Part shown: piece after piece, positions 26,341 to 35,383 of the stretch
How positions within the stretch are numbered: position 1 is the stretch's first letter
Layout of the letters: each line of letters begins with the position of its first letter
Source of the DNA: Paenibacillus sp. FJAT-29882
GTDB lineage: Bacteria; Bacillota; Bacilli; Bacillales; DSM-1321
Reading direction: 5' to 3'
Length of the DNA: 64,000 nt
NCBI RefSeq assembly: GCF_001510645.1
Contig: NZ_LMVB01000002.1
Span: 186,001-250,000, forward strand
Position numbers and translations under genes: made by a program
The notes under the pieces: model-generated
Databases searched by the model: none
Seen by the model: only the letters and a program-made list of their open reading frames with translations
What the model was told of the DNA's origin: nothing

Positions 26341-27495
26341 TTATTTATAATTTTTAGCAATTTCGATAAATAACTTAATCGCTTCTGGTATAACCTCTTC
26401 ATCAATGTCGAATTTAGGATGGTGGTGCGGATACATACTCTTCTCTCCACCCATACCTACAAAGATAAACGCACCCGGTTTATTTTGTAAATAATAAGAG
26501 AAGTCTTCCCCTCCCATCACTGGATCAACTAACTCGAATACATCATCACCGAAAGATTGGCGAATGACTGACTCCACAAAGCGAGATTCTTTAGGATTAT
26601 TAACAAGCGGTGGCGTTCCGATGATAAAATCCACTTGACCAATTGCCTCGAATGCTTTGCAAATCCCTTCTGTTAATTGAACCATTTGGCTTTGAAGCGT
26701 ATCAACAGCTTCCGGCGTTAATGCCCGGATCGTACCAATTAATTTCGCTGTATCAGGAATAATATTATAGGTTGTTCCCGCTTCAATCTTCCCAACTGTA
26801 ATGACACCAGAATCGATTGGATTTAATTTTCGACTAATGATACTTTGCAAAGATTGAATCACGTGGGTGGCCACATAGATCGGATCAACGGTCTCATGAG
26901 GCATTGATCCATGTCCACCTGAACCTTGAATCATGATTTCAAAGTCATCAATTGACGCCATCATCGGTCCATGTGTTAGGCCGATTTTTCCTTTTTCCAT
27001 CCCTTGCCACAAATGAATCCCGAAAATGGCATCGACATTTTCTAAAACTCCCTGTTTAATGAGCCTATCTGCTCCACTAGGGGTAATTTCTTCGGCCGAT
27101 TGAAAAATAAGGACAATATTTGGTTCGACTTCATTTCCTTTAATCGATAGCCATTCGGCTACAGCTAACAATGTTGCTGTATGACCATCATGCCCACACA
27201 TATGCGCAACGCCTGGATTTTTTGATAGATAAGGTTTATCACCTTCTTCTGTTATCGGCAAAGCGTCAATATCTGCTCTTAACGCGATCGTTTTGTTTCC
27301 TTTTGTCCCTTTTACAAAACCAATCACACTAGGTGGTTCGAAATCTAATATTTCTATTTTTAATGCTTCAAGTCTGTTACGAATAAATGCACATGTTTCG
27401 AATTCTAATCCCGATAATTCGGGATATTGGTGAAAAAAGCGGCGATCTTCAATCGCTTGTTTAATTAACTGTTCATCTATATGGGTATACGGCAA
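26341..27495 (-). CDS. M20-family amidohydrolase
   Basis: 384 residues; TTG start 8 bases after AAAGGAGG. Metal ligands of the di-zinc M20D fold are visible: HMCGHDGHTATLL, the general-base region IFQSAEEITPSGADRLI, and late MGGEDFSYYLQNKPGAFIFVGMG; HMPH-like GGHGSMPHETVDPI belongs to the dimerisation domain. These proteins (amidohydrolase/IAA-amino-acid hydrolase type) remove acyl groups from N-acyl amino acids; one branch is N-acetyl-diaminopimelate deacetylase. As this genome carries ddh, a DapL-type role is less needed, so peptide or N-acyl amino acid scavenging is more likely. A tiny membrane-peptide frame lies just upstream. Confidence 0.85.
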   Translation of the reverse strand: MPYTHIDEQLIKQAIEDRRFFHQYPELSGLEFETCAFIRNRLEALKIEILDFEPPSVIGFVKGTKGNKTIALRADIDALPITEEGDKPYLSKNPGVAHMCGHDGHTATLLAVAEWLSIKGNEVEPNIVLIFQSAEEITPSGADRLIKQGVLENVDAIFGIHLWQGMEKGKIGLTHGPMMASIDDFEIMIQGSGGHGSMPHETVDPIYVATHVIQSLQSIISRKLNPIDSGVITVGKIEAGTTYNIIPDTAKLIGTIRALTPEAVDTLQSQMVQLTEGICKAFEAIGQVDFIIGTPPLVNNPKESRFVESVIRQSFGDDVFELVDPVMGGEDFSYYLQNKPGAFIFVGMGGEKSMYPHHHPKFDIDEEVIPEAIKLFIEIAKNYK

Positions 27496-27513
27496 GAAAA
27501 TTTCCTCCTTTGT

Positions 27514-27606
27514 TTAAAACGGTCCATAATGAATCCACTGTGCAATTATAAGTGCGATAATGGCAATCCCAATTTGAATAAAGCAAAAGGGCAACAACCA
27601 CTTAAT
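27514..27606 (-). CDS. Possible membrane miniprotein upstream of the amidohydrolase
   Basis: An in-frame stretch reads KWLLPFCFIQIGIAIIALI and then IAQWIHYGPF: basic/aromatic ends around one membrane-length helix. AGGAGG (27613-27618) sits 6 bases before an ATT codon at 27606, or 15 bases before a TTG at 27597; there is no ATG in frame. Stop at 27514, then the amidohydrolase ribosome binding site. Composition is very like real bacterial membrane miniproteins, but the start is irregular, so confidence is low. Confidence 0.35.
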   Translation of the reverse strand: MKWLLPFCFIQIGIAIIALIIAQWIHYGPF

Positions 27607-28006
27607 CCATTTCCTCCTTAACCCTACTATTATCCACTTATCACCCTATATGGTTTGTGAAGACTCTTTTGTAAAATCTACTCTTATTTCCTTACAGAAT
27701 GAAAAGTAGTAAATCAGCTTTCAAATAAAAAATTATACATATATATTAATTTTTATACAACGGTATTTTTTAAGAAATCCTTATTCAATACCCATCCGAC
27801 TCGATTCAAAATCGTCCATTTCGTACCTGATTTGAGACTTTCGTTCGATCCCCTTCAAAAGATTTCTTCATTTTTAATGATATAGAATGATGCAATCACT
27901 CTTTTGTCCTTCCTTTTGAACGTTTATAGAAAAATTAACCCCACAGGGAAATTGTTGGGATTTGGAGAAATTTTTGGTGTTTTATGAAAAGCTTTATAAG
28001 ATAAGC

Positions 28007-28033
28007 TAAAAATTTTTCATAATATGTCGAATA
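28007..28033 (+). promoter_or_regulatory. Possible sigma-D-like promoter
   Basis: TAAA (28007-28010), a 15-base spacer and GTCGAATA (28026-28033), loosely matching the motility sigma-D pattern TAAA-N15-GCCGATAT. Chemoreceptor genes in Bacillus are commonly sigma-D dependent. The match in the -10 half is partial. The rest of 27619-28124 holds nothing else recognised. Confidence 0.35.
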
Positions 28034-28124
28034 ATAACATATAGGCCAAATAGCATAGATTTTGTTTAATTAAATTAATACATCTACATAAATCGTAGAT
28101 TGTAACACTGGAGGAGTATATACC

Positions 28125-28709
28125 TTGAATGCAGTAAAAGAAAGAAGCACCTTGAAGTACAAAAAAGTTAGCACAGAAGAGGAACTTGCAACATTTCATC
28201 GTATTAAGAAAGTGTCGTGGGATGAAAAGGGATTCGAAATGGAATATGCCAAAAATGGTTCTGATTTATTTTTATTCGTTAGTGAAGACGGGAATTATGG
28301 CGGGACATTTGAATTCACACCTTATGGAATGTGGACAAACCCTTTTATGAAGAACTTATTTAAAGATGTTGTAACGAATGATATGAAAGTCATGGAAGTT
28401 GATAGTTTTGCCGTTTTACCTGAATATCGTGGAACGCTTGGCAGAAGTGGGATTTCTTTAATGATTGATTATGCAGAAAAAAATGGCTACACACATGCAA
28501 TTGGAATTGCTGACCCTAACGTTTTTCGATCATTTAACGATTCATACCATATCTTATCTGTAAAGGTAAAGGATGATGTTTTTTACAAAGGTGCGTATGC
28601 AGTGCCTACGCTTTTTCATCTAAAGGAAGTTTATGAAAACAAGCATCTTGAAAAATATGATTGGCTTTCAACTTTCATTGAACAGAAAGAAGGGGATTTA
28701 GTTGGATAA
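28125..28709 (+). CDS. GNAT-fold acyltransferase, autoinducer-synthase-like
   Basis: 194 residues; TTG start 9 bases after GGAGGA. The core strand-helix region [44 protein letters not shown] (about 88-132) has the GNAT order: beta4 with substrate-side acidic residues, then a V-x-P-x-Y-R-G acyl-CoA pyrophosphate loop (RGTLGRSG) and the following helix. The N-terminal half ([20 protein letters not shown]) recalls the start of LuxI-like N-acyl amino acid or homoserine-lactone synthases, which share this fold, but the diagnostic LuxI residues are not convincing. Its last 8 bases overlap the chemoreceptor gene, so the two are translationally coupled. Substrate unknown. Confidence 0.65.
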   Translation: MNAVKERSTLKYKKVSTEEELATFHRIKKVSWDEKGFEMEYAKNGSDLFLFVSEDGNYGGTFEFTPYGMWTNPFMKNLFKDVVTNDMKVMEVDSFAVLPEYRGTLGRSGISLMIDYAEKNGYTHAIGIADPNVFRSFNDSYHILSVKVKDDVFYKGAYAVPTLFHLKEVYENKHLEKYDWLSTFIEQKEGDLVG

Positions 28710-30180
28710 TATTGACTTATTAGTAAGAAGAAATAATTGGGTCGTTCTAGTTTTTGCAGGCATTATAACAACAGTCCAGTTATTGAACCTCATCCTTGGT
28801 ATTTCATTTGCTTTTGTTGCGACAGTTCTTGGCATCATTTATGGGATATTAGCTCCATTTGCCTATATCTCCAATCGACCGAGATGGAAAGATAAACTGG
28901 CTATATTTATGAAATATTTTAATTTAATTGTAATTGGGGCTTTCATGTTCACAATCGTGAGTATTGATCCACATATGATCAATATTATGACTATCTACTT
29001 TTATGTTGCCGTTATGGGCATTTACCAAGATAAAATTATTAACGGATTAACCATTTTAATCACGTTAGCAATCGTATCCTATTACTTTTTCACACAAGGA
29101 GATGTCATTTTTCATTCAACGAATCCTGTTGATTTAATGTATTTCTTACTCACCTTTTGTTTTGTATCATTAGCTTCTATATTGCAAGCATATTTCAATA
29201 ATAAGTTACAGAAAGATGTAGTCGTGCAAAAATTAGAAGCGATTAAATCGCAAGAGAAATTACAACAAATGTTAGATGGCATTACTCATTCGCTAGCATC
29301 TGTAAAAGAGTATCAAGTGGATTTGAATCAAGCAACGGATGGTGCAAATACACGCGGTTTAGAAATTGTTGCCTTATTAGATGAAATGCTTCAAACATTT
29401 GATGCTCAAACGGAAAAATCTAAAGAATTAAATAAAGGCATGGAATCTACGAATAATCAAGTAGACGATATGACAAGCTCCATTACGGAGATGCACAATT
29501 ATGTAGAGTCTACGAAAATGGCAACCCATGAAAGTGGGAAACGGATTGACACGTTGGAGAATGACTTAGTTACTTTCAATCGTGATATTCAAGGTACGAT
29601 TCACCTTATGCAAGAGTTAAATGAGGAAACAGAATCAATTGAAAAAATCATTCAGACGATTTCTGACATATCAAAACAGACGAACCTACTTGCTTTAAAC
29701 GCATCAATAGAAGCAGCACGAGCAGGGGAACATGGGAAAGGATTTGCTGTTGTAGCTGAAGAGGTTAGAAAATTAGCAGAATCCTCTAAAGTATCATCTG
29801 ACTCTATTTCCGAATTACTTTCCGGAATCCATTCAAAAATGAATACAGCTGCAAACACAATTTCGCAATCGCAAAAATCAATCGAGAAAAATACAGTCGG
29901 AATGGTTGAAGTGAAAGGAATTTTCTCTAATGTGGATTCATATATGCAAAACATTTCTAACCAAACAAAAGATCTGCAAGATTTTATCTTGAATGTGCGA
30001 AGCATGATGCAAGAGGTTGGTGCAGGTGTAGAAATAAACTTAAATACAACTGAAATAAATAAAGAAAGTCTTGATGACACACTCCAACTTGTGTCCAATC
30101 AACAAAAAGAGATTCAAAGTATGTCAGATGGATTTGTAAGACTTGAACAAGAGATATCTGTGTTGCTGGATAAGAGATAA
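28702..30180 (+). CDS. Methyl-accepting chemotaxis protein without periplasmic ligand domain
   Basis: 492 residues; TTG start inside the end of the acyltransferase gene, with AAGGGG upstream. Residues 10-175 hold about six membrane helices with only short loops and no extracellular sensor domain, so sensing would take place in the membrane or through a partner. After a coiled stretch, residues 200-480 form the signalling domain; the highly conserved hairpin tip [19 protein letters not shown] followed by [19 protein letters not shown] lies at about 323-360. No HAMP domain is evident. It should couple to CheA/CheW. The gene overlap suggests that it reads the product or substrate of the acyltransferase. 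Confidence 0.9.
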   Translation: MDNIDLLVRRNNWVVLVFAGIITTVQLLNLILGISFAFVATVLGIIYGILAPFAYISNRPRWKDKLAIFMKYFNLIVIGAFMFTIVSIDPHMINIMTIYFYVAVMGIYQDKIINGLTILITLAIVSYYFFTQGDVIFHSTNPVDLMYFLLTFCFVSLASILQAYFNNKLQKDVVVQKLEAIKSQEKLQQMLDGITHSLASVKEYQVDLNQATDGANTRGLEIVALLDEMLQTFDAQTEKSKELNKGMESTNNQVDDMTSSITEMHNYVESTKMATHESGKRIDTLENDLVTFNRDIQGTIHLMQELNEETESIEKIIQTISDISKQTNLLALNASIEAARAGEHGKGFAVVAEEVRKLAESSKVSSDSISELLSGIHSKMNTAANTISQSQKSIEKNTVGMVEVKGIFSNVDSYMQNISNQTKDLQDFILNVRSMMQEVGAGVEINLNTTEINKESLDDTLQLVSNQQKEIQSMSDGFVRLEQEISVLLDKR

Positions 30181-30192
30181 AAACAATAAAGA

Positions 30193-30228
30193 AGAGAGAG
30201 GCCGTATTCTTGGCTTCTCTCTTTTTTG
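30193..30228 (+). terminator. Terminator after the chemoreceptor gene
   Basis: GAGAGAGGCC / GGCTTCTCTC stem with one G-T pair and a TTTTTT tail, 12 bases past the stop. Confidence 0.8.
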
Positions 30229-30288
30229 TTCGATATAAAAAAGGTAACTTTATATTATAGATATTTAGCGTCAAACTTACTTTTCGGG

Positions 30289-30316
30289 ATACAACAGCCT
30301 GTTAAACCGGGATAAG
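30289..30316 (+). repeat. Two-hairpin repeat R4, copy B (distal half)
   Basis: TACAACAGCCTGTTAAACCGGG then ATAAGC, matching the distal half of copy A at 17108. The upstream big hairpin is missing here. It abuts the glutaminase stop codon. Confidence 0.5.
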
Positions 30317-30322
30317 CTTCTT

Positions 30323-31258
30323 CTAAAACATACTCAACTGATAATTCTTTGATAACAGCTCCAATAATTTTATTCCGGCAATACTGTTTCCTTTTTCGTC
30401 TAGGGCAGGGCCAAAAATTCCAATGCCGAACTTTCCTGGTACAGCACCCATAATTCCACCGGATACACCGCTTTTCGCGGGAATGCCAATTTTGATGGCA
30501 AATTCTCCAGAGGCATTATACATGCCACATGTCACCATAAATGTTTTACAAATACGAGCGACATCTGTAGGGATGATTTGTTTGCCACTTAGAGGATCGA
30601 CTCCATCCATTGCAAACACCAAGCCGATTCGAGCCAAATCCAAACAATTCATTTCTATGGCACATTGTTTTGTATATAAATCCATTAGTTGTTCTACATC
30701 TGTATTCTCAGCCATCATATTATGCTGTTTTAAAAAATAACATAAAGCCCGGTTTAAATGAGATGTTTCAAATTCAGAACGTGCTACTTCCTCACAATAA
30801 CCGATTGTTGAATCGTTGGTCATCTCCCGAATGAAGGATAAGAGCCGCAAAAACCGCTCTTCAACCGTGTTCCCTTTAATCATGTTTGTCACAACAAGGG
30901 CACCTGCATTGATTAAAGGATTTAACGGTTTCGTGGGAGCCATCGTTTCTAATTTCACAATTGAATTGAACGGATCTCCAGTTGGCTCCATTCCAACATG
31001 CCCAAACACATCGTCTAGTCCTCTGTCCATCAAGACTAAAGCTAAACTAATCACTTTTGAGATACTTTGCAGGGTAATCTTTTTTTCGATATTTCCTGCT
31101 GATAGACAGCGCCCGTCAGGATAGTGAATAGCAATGGATAAATCGTTCGCCTTTGCTTTTCCAAGTGCAGGAATATAGTTGGCAACCTTGCCGTTTTTTG
31201 TACAGATCCTCGCTTCCTCCACTAATATCTTTAGTTCATCACTAGATTGGCATGGCAT
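30323..31258 (-). CDS. glsA: Glutaminase
   Basis: 311 residues from ATG 31258, preceded by GGGTGA; a GTG three codons earlier lacks a site. Beta-lactamase-fold glutaminase: nucleophile Ser65-x-x-Lys68 in [13 protein letters not shown], then [27 protein letters not shown], the Tyr/Asn-rich [19 protein letters not shown] and late [35 protein letters not shown]. It hydrolyses glutamine to glutamate and ammonia in the cytoplasm. In B. subtilis glutaminase genes sit beside glutamine transporters and a two-component pair; here it stands alone, convergent with the chemoreceptor gene. Confidence 0.93.
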   Translation of the reverse strand: MPCQSSDELKILVEEARICTKNGKVANYIPALGKAKANDLSIAIHYPDGRCLSAGNIEKKITLQSISKVISLALVLMDRGLDDVFGHVGMEPTGDPFNSIVKLETMAPTKPLNPLINAGALVVTNMIKGNTVEERFLRLLSFIREMTNDSTIGYCEEVARSEFETSHLNRALCYFLKQHNMMAENTDVEQLMDLYTKQCAIEMNCLDLARIGLVFAMDGVDPLSGKQIIPTDVARICKTFMVTCGMYNASGEFAIKIGIPAKSGVSGGIMGAVPGKFGIGIFGPALDEKGNSIAGIKLLELLSKNYQLSMF

Positions 31259-31571
31259 ATTTATCACCCATAGTAGTATATGCCAAATGCTTTAATAATA
31301 TAATATACTTGTTATGGAGCATAACTTTTCGGAGCTGGTTCCGAAAATTCTCAGGCTGGTGTGCAAATTCTAATCTGGCGCGAAAAGCAACCTTTCCCGC
31401 TTGCAAGTTGGAGATTTTTCACGTACGTTGCCCATTCTGACGTGTAAATCCCAGAGTTCGACTCGTAATCATGATTCCCGGTAGCGAGCACTCTTACTTT
31501 TCGTGAAAGAATAGACAAAAGATGATTGCTTTCTTTCCTATTCCTCTGATTTTTGTTTAACATAGAAAAAA

Positions 31572-31610
31572 GTCGAACCATTACGTGTCATAAAACACGC
31601 CTGGTTCGAC
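31572..31610 (-). terminator. Terminator after the nhaC/MBL operon
   Basis: Outer stem GTCGAACCA / TGGTTCGAC and inner stem CGTGT / ACACG, followed on the minus strand by TTTTTTC. It lies 65 bases past the MBL-gene stop. Confidence 0.75.
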
Positions 31611-31674
31611 CTCACTATCATCCCACCCCTGAAGAAGTGGGCTTTTTCATTCGGGTAGGTCTGTAAAAAAATCT

Positions 31675-32541
31675 TTATAATAAAATTTCCATACCCTCAA
31701 CAGCAATGTGAAACCCTCTGTCCTTTACTTGTTTGATAAAGGAGTTTTCTGGATCTATAACGGGGTTGGTATGATTGAAATGAGTAAAATATATAGCTGT
31801 TTCATCCACTAAGTCTTGCAGGCGATCCATTGTTTCCGTCATCACCGGATGAGGAATTTCTTTATAATCTCGCCCCATTCGTTCAATTTCTTCTATTGAA
31901 TAGAAAGTCCCATCCAATAAGCAAATATCTGCTTCCTTGGCCATTTCATATATATCACGATCCCATTCATCCCATCGATCGATATCAGGTATATAAAGGA
32001 GTTTACGAGTCGGCCCTTCAATCCAAAATGCAAAAGTCTCAGAAAACTCATTTCGGTGCGGAACTTCCACAGGAGTTATTCGAACAGCTGATGTAAGTTC
32101 GACGGGATGTTCATGTGTGATCTCTATTGGATTAATATTTTCAAGATCAACTAGTTGCTTCCATGGTGCATGATTTTCTAGTAGCTGCTTCATTTTTTCA
32201 CCACAATAAACAGATGTTCCTTTAGCGCCGATCGCTTCTTTTCCTAAAAACATTAATCCAGGATAATGTCCAATATGGGCATGAGTAAGCCAAATGCTAT
32301 CCATCAATTGTTTTTGTAGCTGGTACTTCATTTGGATAAATGCCATTTGCTCCCTTAAGTCAGGAGTTGCATCAATCAAGTGCCACTCTTTTGACTTTGG
32401 TAGAATAATAGCCAAGGAAGAAGCAAACCTCCGAAACTTTGCATCTTCTATTGCTTTTACACAGTTCTTGCAAAAACAATTCGGATGCGGGACACCAGCA
32501 TCTTGGGCTGTGCCAATGATATTAACGATGACTTCGCTCAT
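31675..32541 (-). CDS. PqqB-like metallo-beta-lactamase-fold hydrolase
   Basis: 288 residues; ATG one base after the nhaC stop, with its AGGAGG inside the end of nhaC, so the two are translationally linked. The N-terminus GTAQDAGVPHPNCFCKNC carries a CxCxxC cysteine cluster at residues 22-27 as in PqqB relatives. The metal motif reads THAHIGHYPG (86-95): His residues are kept but the usual Asp of HxHxDH is Gly. A late FTHFNHTNP supplies further histidines. No other pqq gene is present, so it is not PQQ synthesis here; a hydrolase acting on a small molecule moved by the adjacent transporter is an inference. Confidence 0.75.
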   Translation of the reverse strand: MSEVIVNIIGTAQDAGVPHPNCFCKNCVKAIEDAKFRRFASSLAIILPKSKEWHLIDATPDLREQMAFIQMKYQLQKQLMDSIWLTHAHIGHYPGLMFLGKEAIGAKGTSVYCGEKMKQLLENHAPWKQLVDLENINPIEITHEHPVELTSAVRITPVEVPHRNEFSETFAFWIEGPTRKLLYIPDIDRWDEWDRDIYEMAKEADICLLDGTFYSIEEIERMGRDYKEIPHPVMTETMDRLQDLVDETAIYFTHFNHTNPVIDPENSFIKQVKDRGFHIAVEGMEILL

Positions 32542-32542
32542 G

Positions 32543-33958
32543 TTAATTTCCTCCTAATGATTCCCTCTCTTGCACCTGCTCCTCAAGATAATCTTTTTTC
32601 GTTATCGTCCAACCAGTGAATCCATAAATGATATTGATAAGGGGAACGAGGAAAGCAAAGAATAAATATGGAATAAATTGCTCTACTCCTACCCCTAACA
32701 TATTCGCTGCAAAAACAGCTGGTACACCCCAAGGCACCAGTGTGATTCCGACTGTTCCTGCCGCTTCAACACATCTAGATAAATTTTTCGTATCAATTTT
32801 TAAATCTTTATATGTTTGAACAAATGTTCTTGCAGGTAAGATTATCGCTAAAAATTGGGCACCACTTGCGAAGGCAACGATAAAAGTCGATACAATCGTT
32901 GTCGCAATTAATGAACGAGTCGTCTTTATTTTATTGATGATAGGCCGAATTAAAGTTTGGAAGACACGAGTACCTTCTAAAAGTCCTCCTAAAGCTGTAG
33001 CAATGGTTAATAAACCGATTGTATTAAGCATGGAAACTATTCCACCATTATTTAATAAAGAGTCAACCTCTTTGACACCGGATTTAGCCGTGAATCCATA
33101 TGTCATTGTGTTAACAACGGAAGTGATTGATTGACCTTGTATAATAAATGCTACTAATCCACCCACCAAGCCAACAATCATTAATATGGGCAAAGCTGGC
33201 AAACGCTTCATCATAAGTAAAATAGTTAGTACAGGTAATAATAACAGCAAGGGATGAATGAAAAACGTCTTTTCGATCCCCGCCAAAATCATATCAATTT
33301 TCCCTGTATCTACAACATTTTGCTGTGACCCATTGCTGATTATTCCATATAAAACGAGTGTGATGATAAATGCAGGAATGGTATCCCAGAGCATATGGCG
33401 AACATGACTGAATAAATCCGTTTCTGCCATTGCTGGTGCAATATTCGTCGTATCAGATAGAGGTGATAATTTGTCTCCAAAAAATGCCCCTGATATAACA
33501 GCACCAGCAATAAGTCCTGGCGGAAACCCCATCCCTTCACCAATTACCATAAACGCTAAACCGATCGTGGCAATCGAAGTAAATGAGCTACCAAGAGTGA
33601 CGGAAACGATCCCGGTAACAAGAGCGACAGCTGGAATAAAGAATGAAGGGTGAATAAATGATAATCCATAGTAGATCATAGATGGAATCACACCACTAGC
33701 AATCCATGTTCCCACGATCAATCCAATAACTAGCAATATAAACATCGCAGGCAAAGCTTTTGAAACACCATTCACCATCATTTGCTCCAGCTCATCCCAT
33801 TTATAACCACTGATCACTCCAACAAGGATTGTCACAATAATTCCAATAATTAAAGGAATAAACATACCAGCTTTCCAAATTAAAATAGAAGCAGCTCCTG
33901 CAGTCATTAAAGTTACAATAGGCAATAGCGCTAAACCAATTGATATATTTTTTCCCAT
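32543..33958 (-). CDS. NhaC-family Na+/H+ antiporter-like amino acid transporter
   Basis: 471 residues from ATG 33958, 9 bases after AAGGAAGTG; an upstream TTG frame to 34015 looks non-coding. About 11-12 membrane helices. The family core is visible: SVTLGSSFTSIATIGLAFMVIGEGMGFPPGLIAGAVISGAFFGDKLSPLSDTTNIAPA, with the DKxSPLSDTTN signature of NhaC. Some NhaC members transport amino acids (YuiF, YheL and LysW-type) and are controlled by T-boxes or lysine riboswitches. The probable T-box leader upstream therefore argues for an amino-acid substrate rather than pure Na+/H+ exchange. Operon with the downstream MBL hydrolase. Confidence 0.85.
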   Translation of the reverse strand: MGKNISIGLALLPIVTLMTAGAASILIWKAGMFIPLIIGIIVTILVGVISGYKWDELEQMMVNGVSKALPAMFILLVIGLIVGTWIASGVIPSMIYYGLSFIHPSFFIPAVALVTGIVSVTLGSSFTSIATIGLAFMVIGEGMGFPPGLIAGAVISGAFFGDKLSPLSDTTNIAPAMAETDLFSHVRHMLWDTIPAFIITLVLYGIISNGSQQNVVDTGKIDMILAGIEKTFFIHPLLLLLPVLTILLMMKRLPALPILMIVGLVGGLVAFIIQGQSITSVVNTMTYGFTAKSGVKEVDSLLNNGGIVSMLNTIGLLTIATALGGLLEGTRVFQTLIRPIINKIKTTRSLIATTIVSTFIVAFASGAQFLAIILPARTFVQTYKDLKIDTKNLSRCVEAAGTVGITLVPWGVPAVFAANMLGVGVEQFIPYLFFAFLVPLINIIYGFTGWTITKKDYLEEQVQERESLGGN

Positions 33959-34119
33959 CTTACTTTTCACTTCCTTTACTAATTGTTTGCTTAACATCGG
34001 CACCCTGCTCATCAACGGACGAACTGGAGGGACTTTAACTTAAGGTAAGAGAGACAGCAGAAGCTTGTCATGACTCATTCCCTTAATAAATTGTACATTT
34101 TATTACCAATCATAACGAA

Positions 34120-34340
34120 GAGGCTTCCATCCCTAAAAAGAGATGGAAGCTTCATAGCACCACCTTCATTAACAAAAAAAATTTATTCACTCATTTGAAT
34201 AACGGCATTGCCGGACAGAAGCCAGCTCTCTCATTATAATTAACTGAGTGTTCAGTTTATTTTGTACCATCTACCGAATTTATAAATTTACTAAACAATC
34301 AGTTACTTTTTCGATTCAACGCTTTTACGCTTTTGTGTAA
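34120..34340 (-). promoter_or_regulatory. Probable T-box leader of the nhaC operon
   Basis: On the minus strand: a Stem I-like base AACTGA / TCAGTT (34299-34304 with 34242-34247), AGAGAGCTGG (34222-34231) after it, the T-box-like AAGGTGGTGC (34157-34166), and a hairpin GCTTCCATC / GATGGAAGC (34123-34150) where the terminator belongs. Candidate specifier triplets are CAC (His) in GAACAC, or TAC (Tyr). The UGGU of the T-box would pair with an ACCA tRNA end, which favours an A73 tRNA such as Tyr. The T-run after the terminator is poor. Confidence 0.55.
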
Positions 34341-34354
34341 GTAAGTATATTAGT

Positions 34355-34384
34355 ATCTTAATATAAGACCTCTTAGCGTGTCAA
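34355..34384 (-). promoter_or_regulatory. Promoter of the T-box/nhaC transcript
   Basis: Perfect -35 TTGACA (34379-34384) and -10-like TAAGAT (34355-34360) with an 18-base spacer on the minus strand, placing the transcript start just before the T-box leader. Confidence 0.55.
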
Positions 34385-34592
34385 TCGACTATTTTTTAAT
34401 AAGATTTTTTCAGTCTAAACATATTCCTCCTTTAAAAGACGAAAAAAGCCCCTTTCTATAAGAAATTAGGCTTTTTCCAATTAATTTTTCTATGATTTTA
34501 ACCACCACTTCACAGCGGGTTATAGTGTTAATCCAGATATTAAAGATGCAGTGGCATGTTTTTAATTTTTATGTTTCCGATATTCTTTAATT

Positions 34593-34711
34593 CGGGGTGA
34601 CCCAAAAGAAAAAGGTTAGACCCCGCCACAGTTAAATATAATATAGGATAAGTGGAATGAAATACTACATACTGATTTAAAGTGCGAGGTCAGACCCTTA
34701 TGGAGCACCCT
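34593..34711. repeat. Palindromic repeat R1, copy 3
   Basis: Nested arms GGGGTGACCCAAAAG / TTATGGAGCACCC and GGTTAGACCCCGC / GCGAGGTCAGACC. Adjacent to the end of the flavin-reductase gene and perhaps its terminator. Confidence 0.7.
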
Positions 34712-34735
34712 AATCGTTTCAGTTTTTTTATTGAT

Positions 34736-35284
34736 TTATCTGTAAATTGGAGTTGAATATCGGCTTTCTTCTTGGACGAGCTGGAGCACATTTGCAAGTC
34801 GCTCTTCAGCCTGAGGATGGAGCTGAAATTGATTATTTTCTGCATACTCAATCTGTGTATCAAGCACGAATGCACCTTTTAATATCATTCTCGCACCTAG
34901 TGCTGATAGTACCGGCTTCAAGGCATACTCAATGACTAACAAGTGACCAAACGATCCACCAACGACAAGTGGCAATATCGTTTTCCCCTCAAATCCTTTT
35001 TGTGGTAGTAAATCCAGATAGGTCTTCAAGATACCACTATACGAAGCTTTATAAGTAGGCGTTACGATAATAACCACCTCTGCCGCCGCTACCAATGCAT
35101 TCGCATCAATGATGGATTCACTCTTAAAATTGGCGCTAATTAAATCATGTGCAGGCAATTCATGAACATAAATTGTCTCAAACTCAAAATCATTTATAGA
35201 TAGGAACTTTTCTGCTCTGTCTAGCACTCCTTTTAATCGAGACTTTCGGGTATGGCCTCCATAAATTATGACTGCTTTTGTCAT
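34736..35284 (-). CDS. NADPH-dependent FMN reductase (SsuE-like)
   Basis: 182 residues. Flavodoxin-like fold: the phosphate loop GGHTRKSRLKGVLDRAEKFL (8-27) and VIIVTPTYKASYSGILKTYLDLLPQKGFEGKTILPLVVGGSFGHLLVIEYALKPVLSALGA, close to SsuE and AzoR-like reductases. It reduces FMN with NAD(P)H and supplies FMNH2 to a two-component monooxygenase. A riboflavin kinase gene and a luciferase-like monooxygenase gene lie upstream on the same strand, which is what such a reductase would serve. Cytoplasmic. It ends close to repeat R1. Confidence 0.85.
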   Translation of the reverse strand: MTKAVIIYGGHTRKSRLKGVLDRAEKFLSINDFEFETIYVHELPAHDLISANFKSESIIDANALVAAAEVVIIVTPTYKASYSGILKTYLDLLPQKGFEGKTILPLVVGGSFGHLLVIEYALKPVLSALGARMILKGAFVLDTQIEYAENNQFQLHPQAEERLANVLQLVQEESRYSTPIYR

Positions 35285-35383
35285 GCCCGCCCACCCTTTC
35301 TATGTTTATAGAAATTCTATTATCTAGAAAAATCATACGTATATTATTAGAATGTATAATTTGTTAAAGACTCTATTATTTAA

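Noticed and set aside
29652-30098. 148-codon minus-strand frame within the chemoreceptor gene
   Set aside because: Shadow of the conserved helical signalling domain; no start signal.
31621-31655. CCCAC/GTGGG hairpin with plus-strand T-run
   Set aside because: No plus-strand gene ends here; kept only as part of the intergenic region since the stronger hairpin at 31572 serves the minus-strand operon.
33959-34015. N-terminal extension of the NhaC protein
   Set aside because: Would begin with TTG without a ribosome binding site; ATG 33958 has one and fits the family start.
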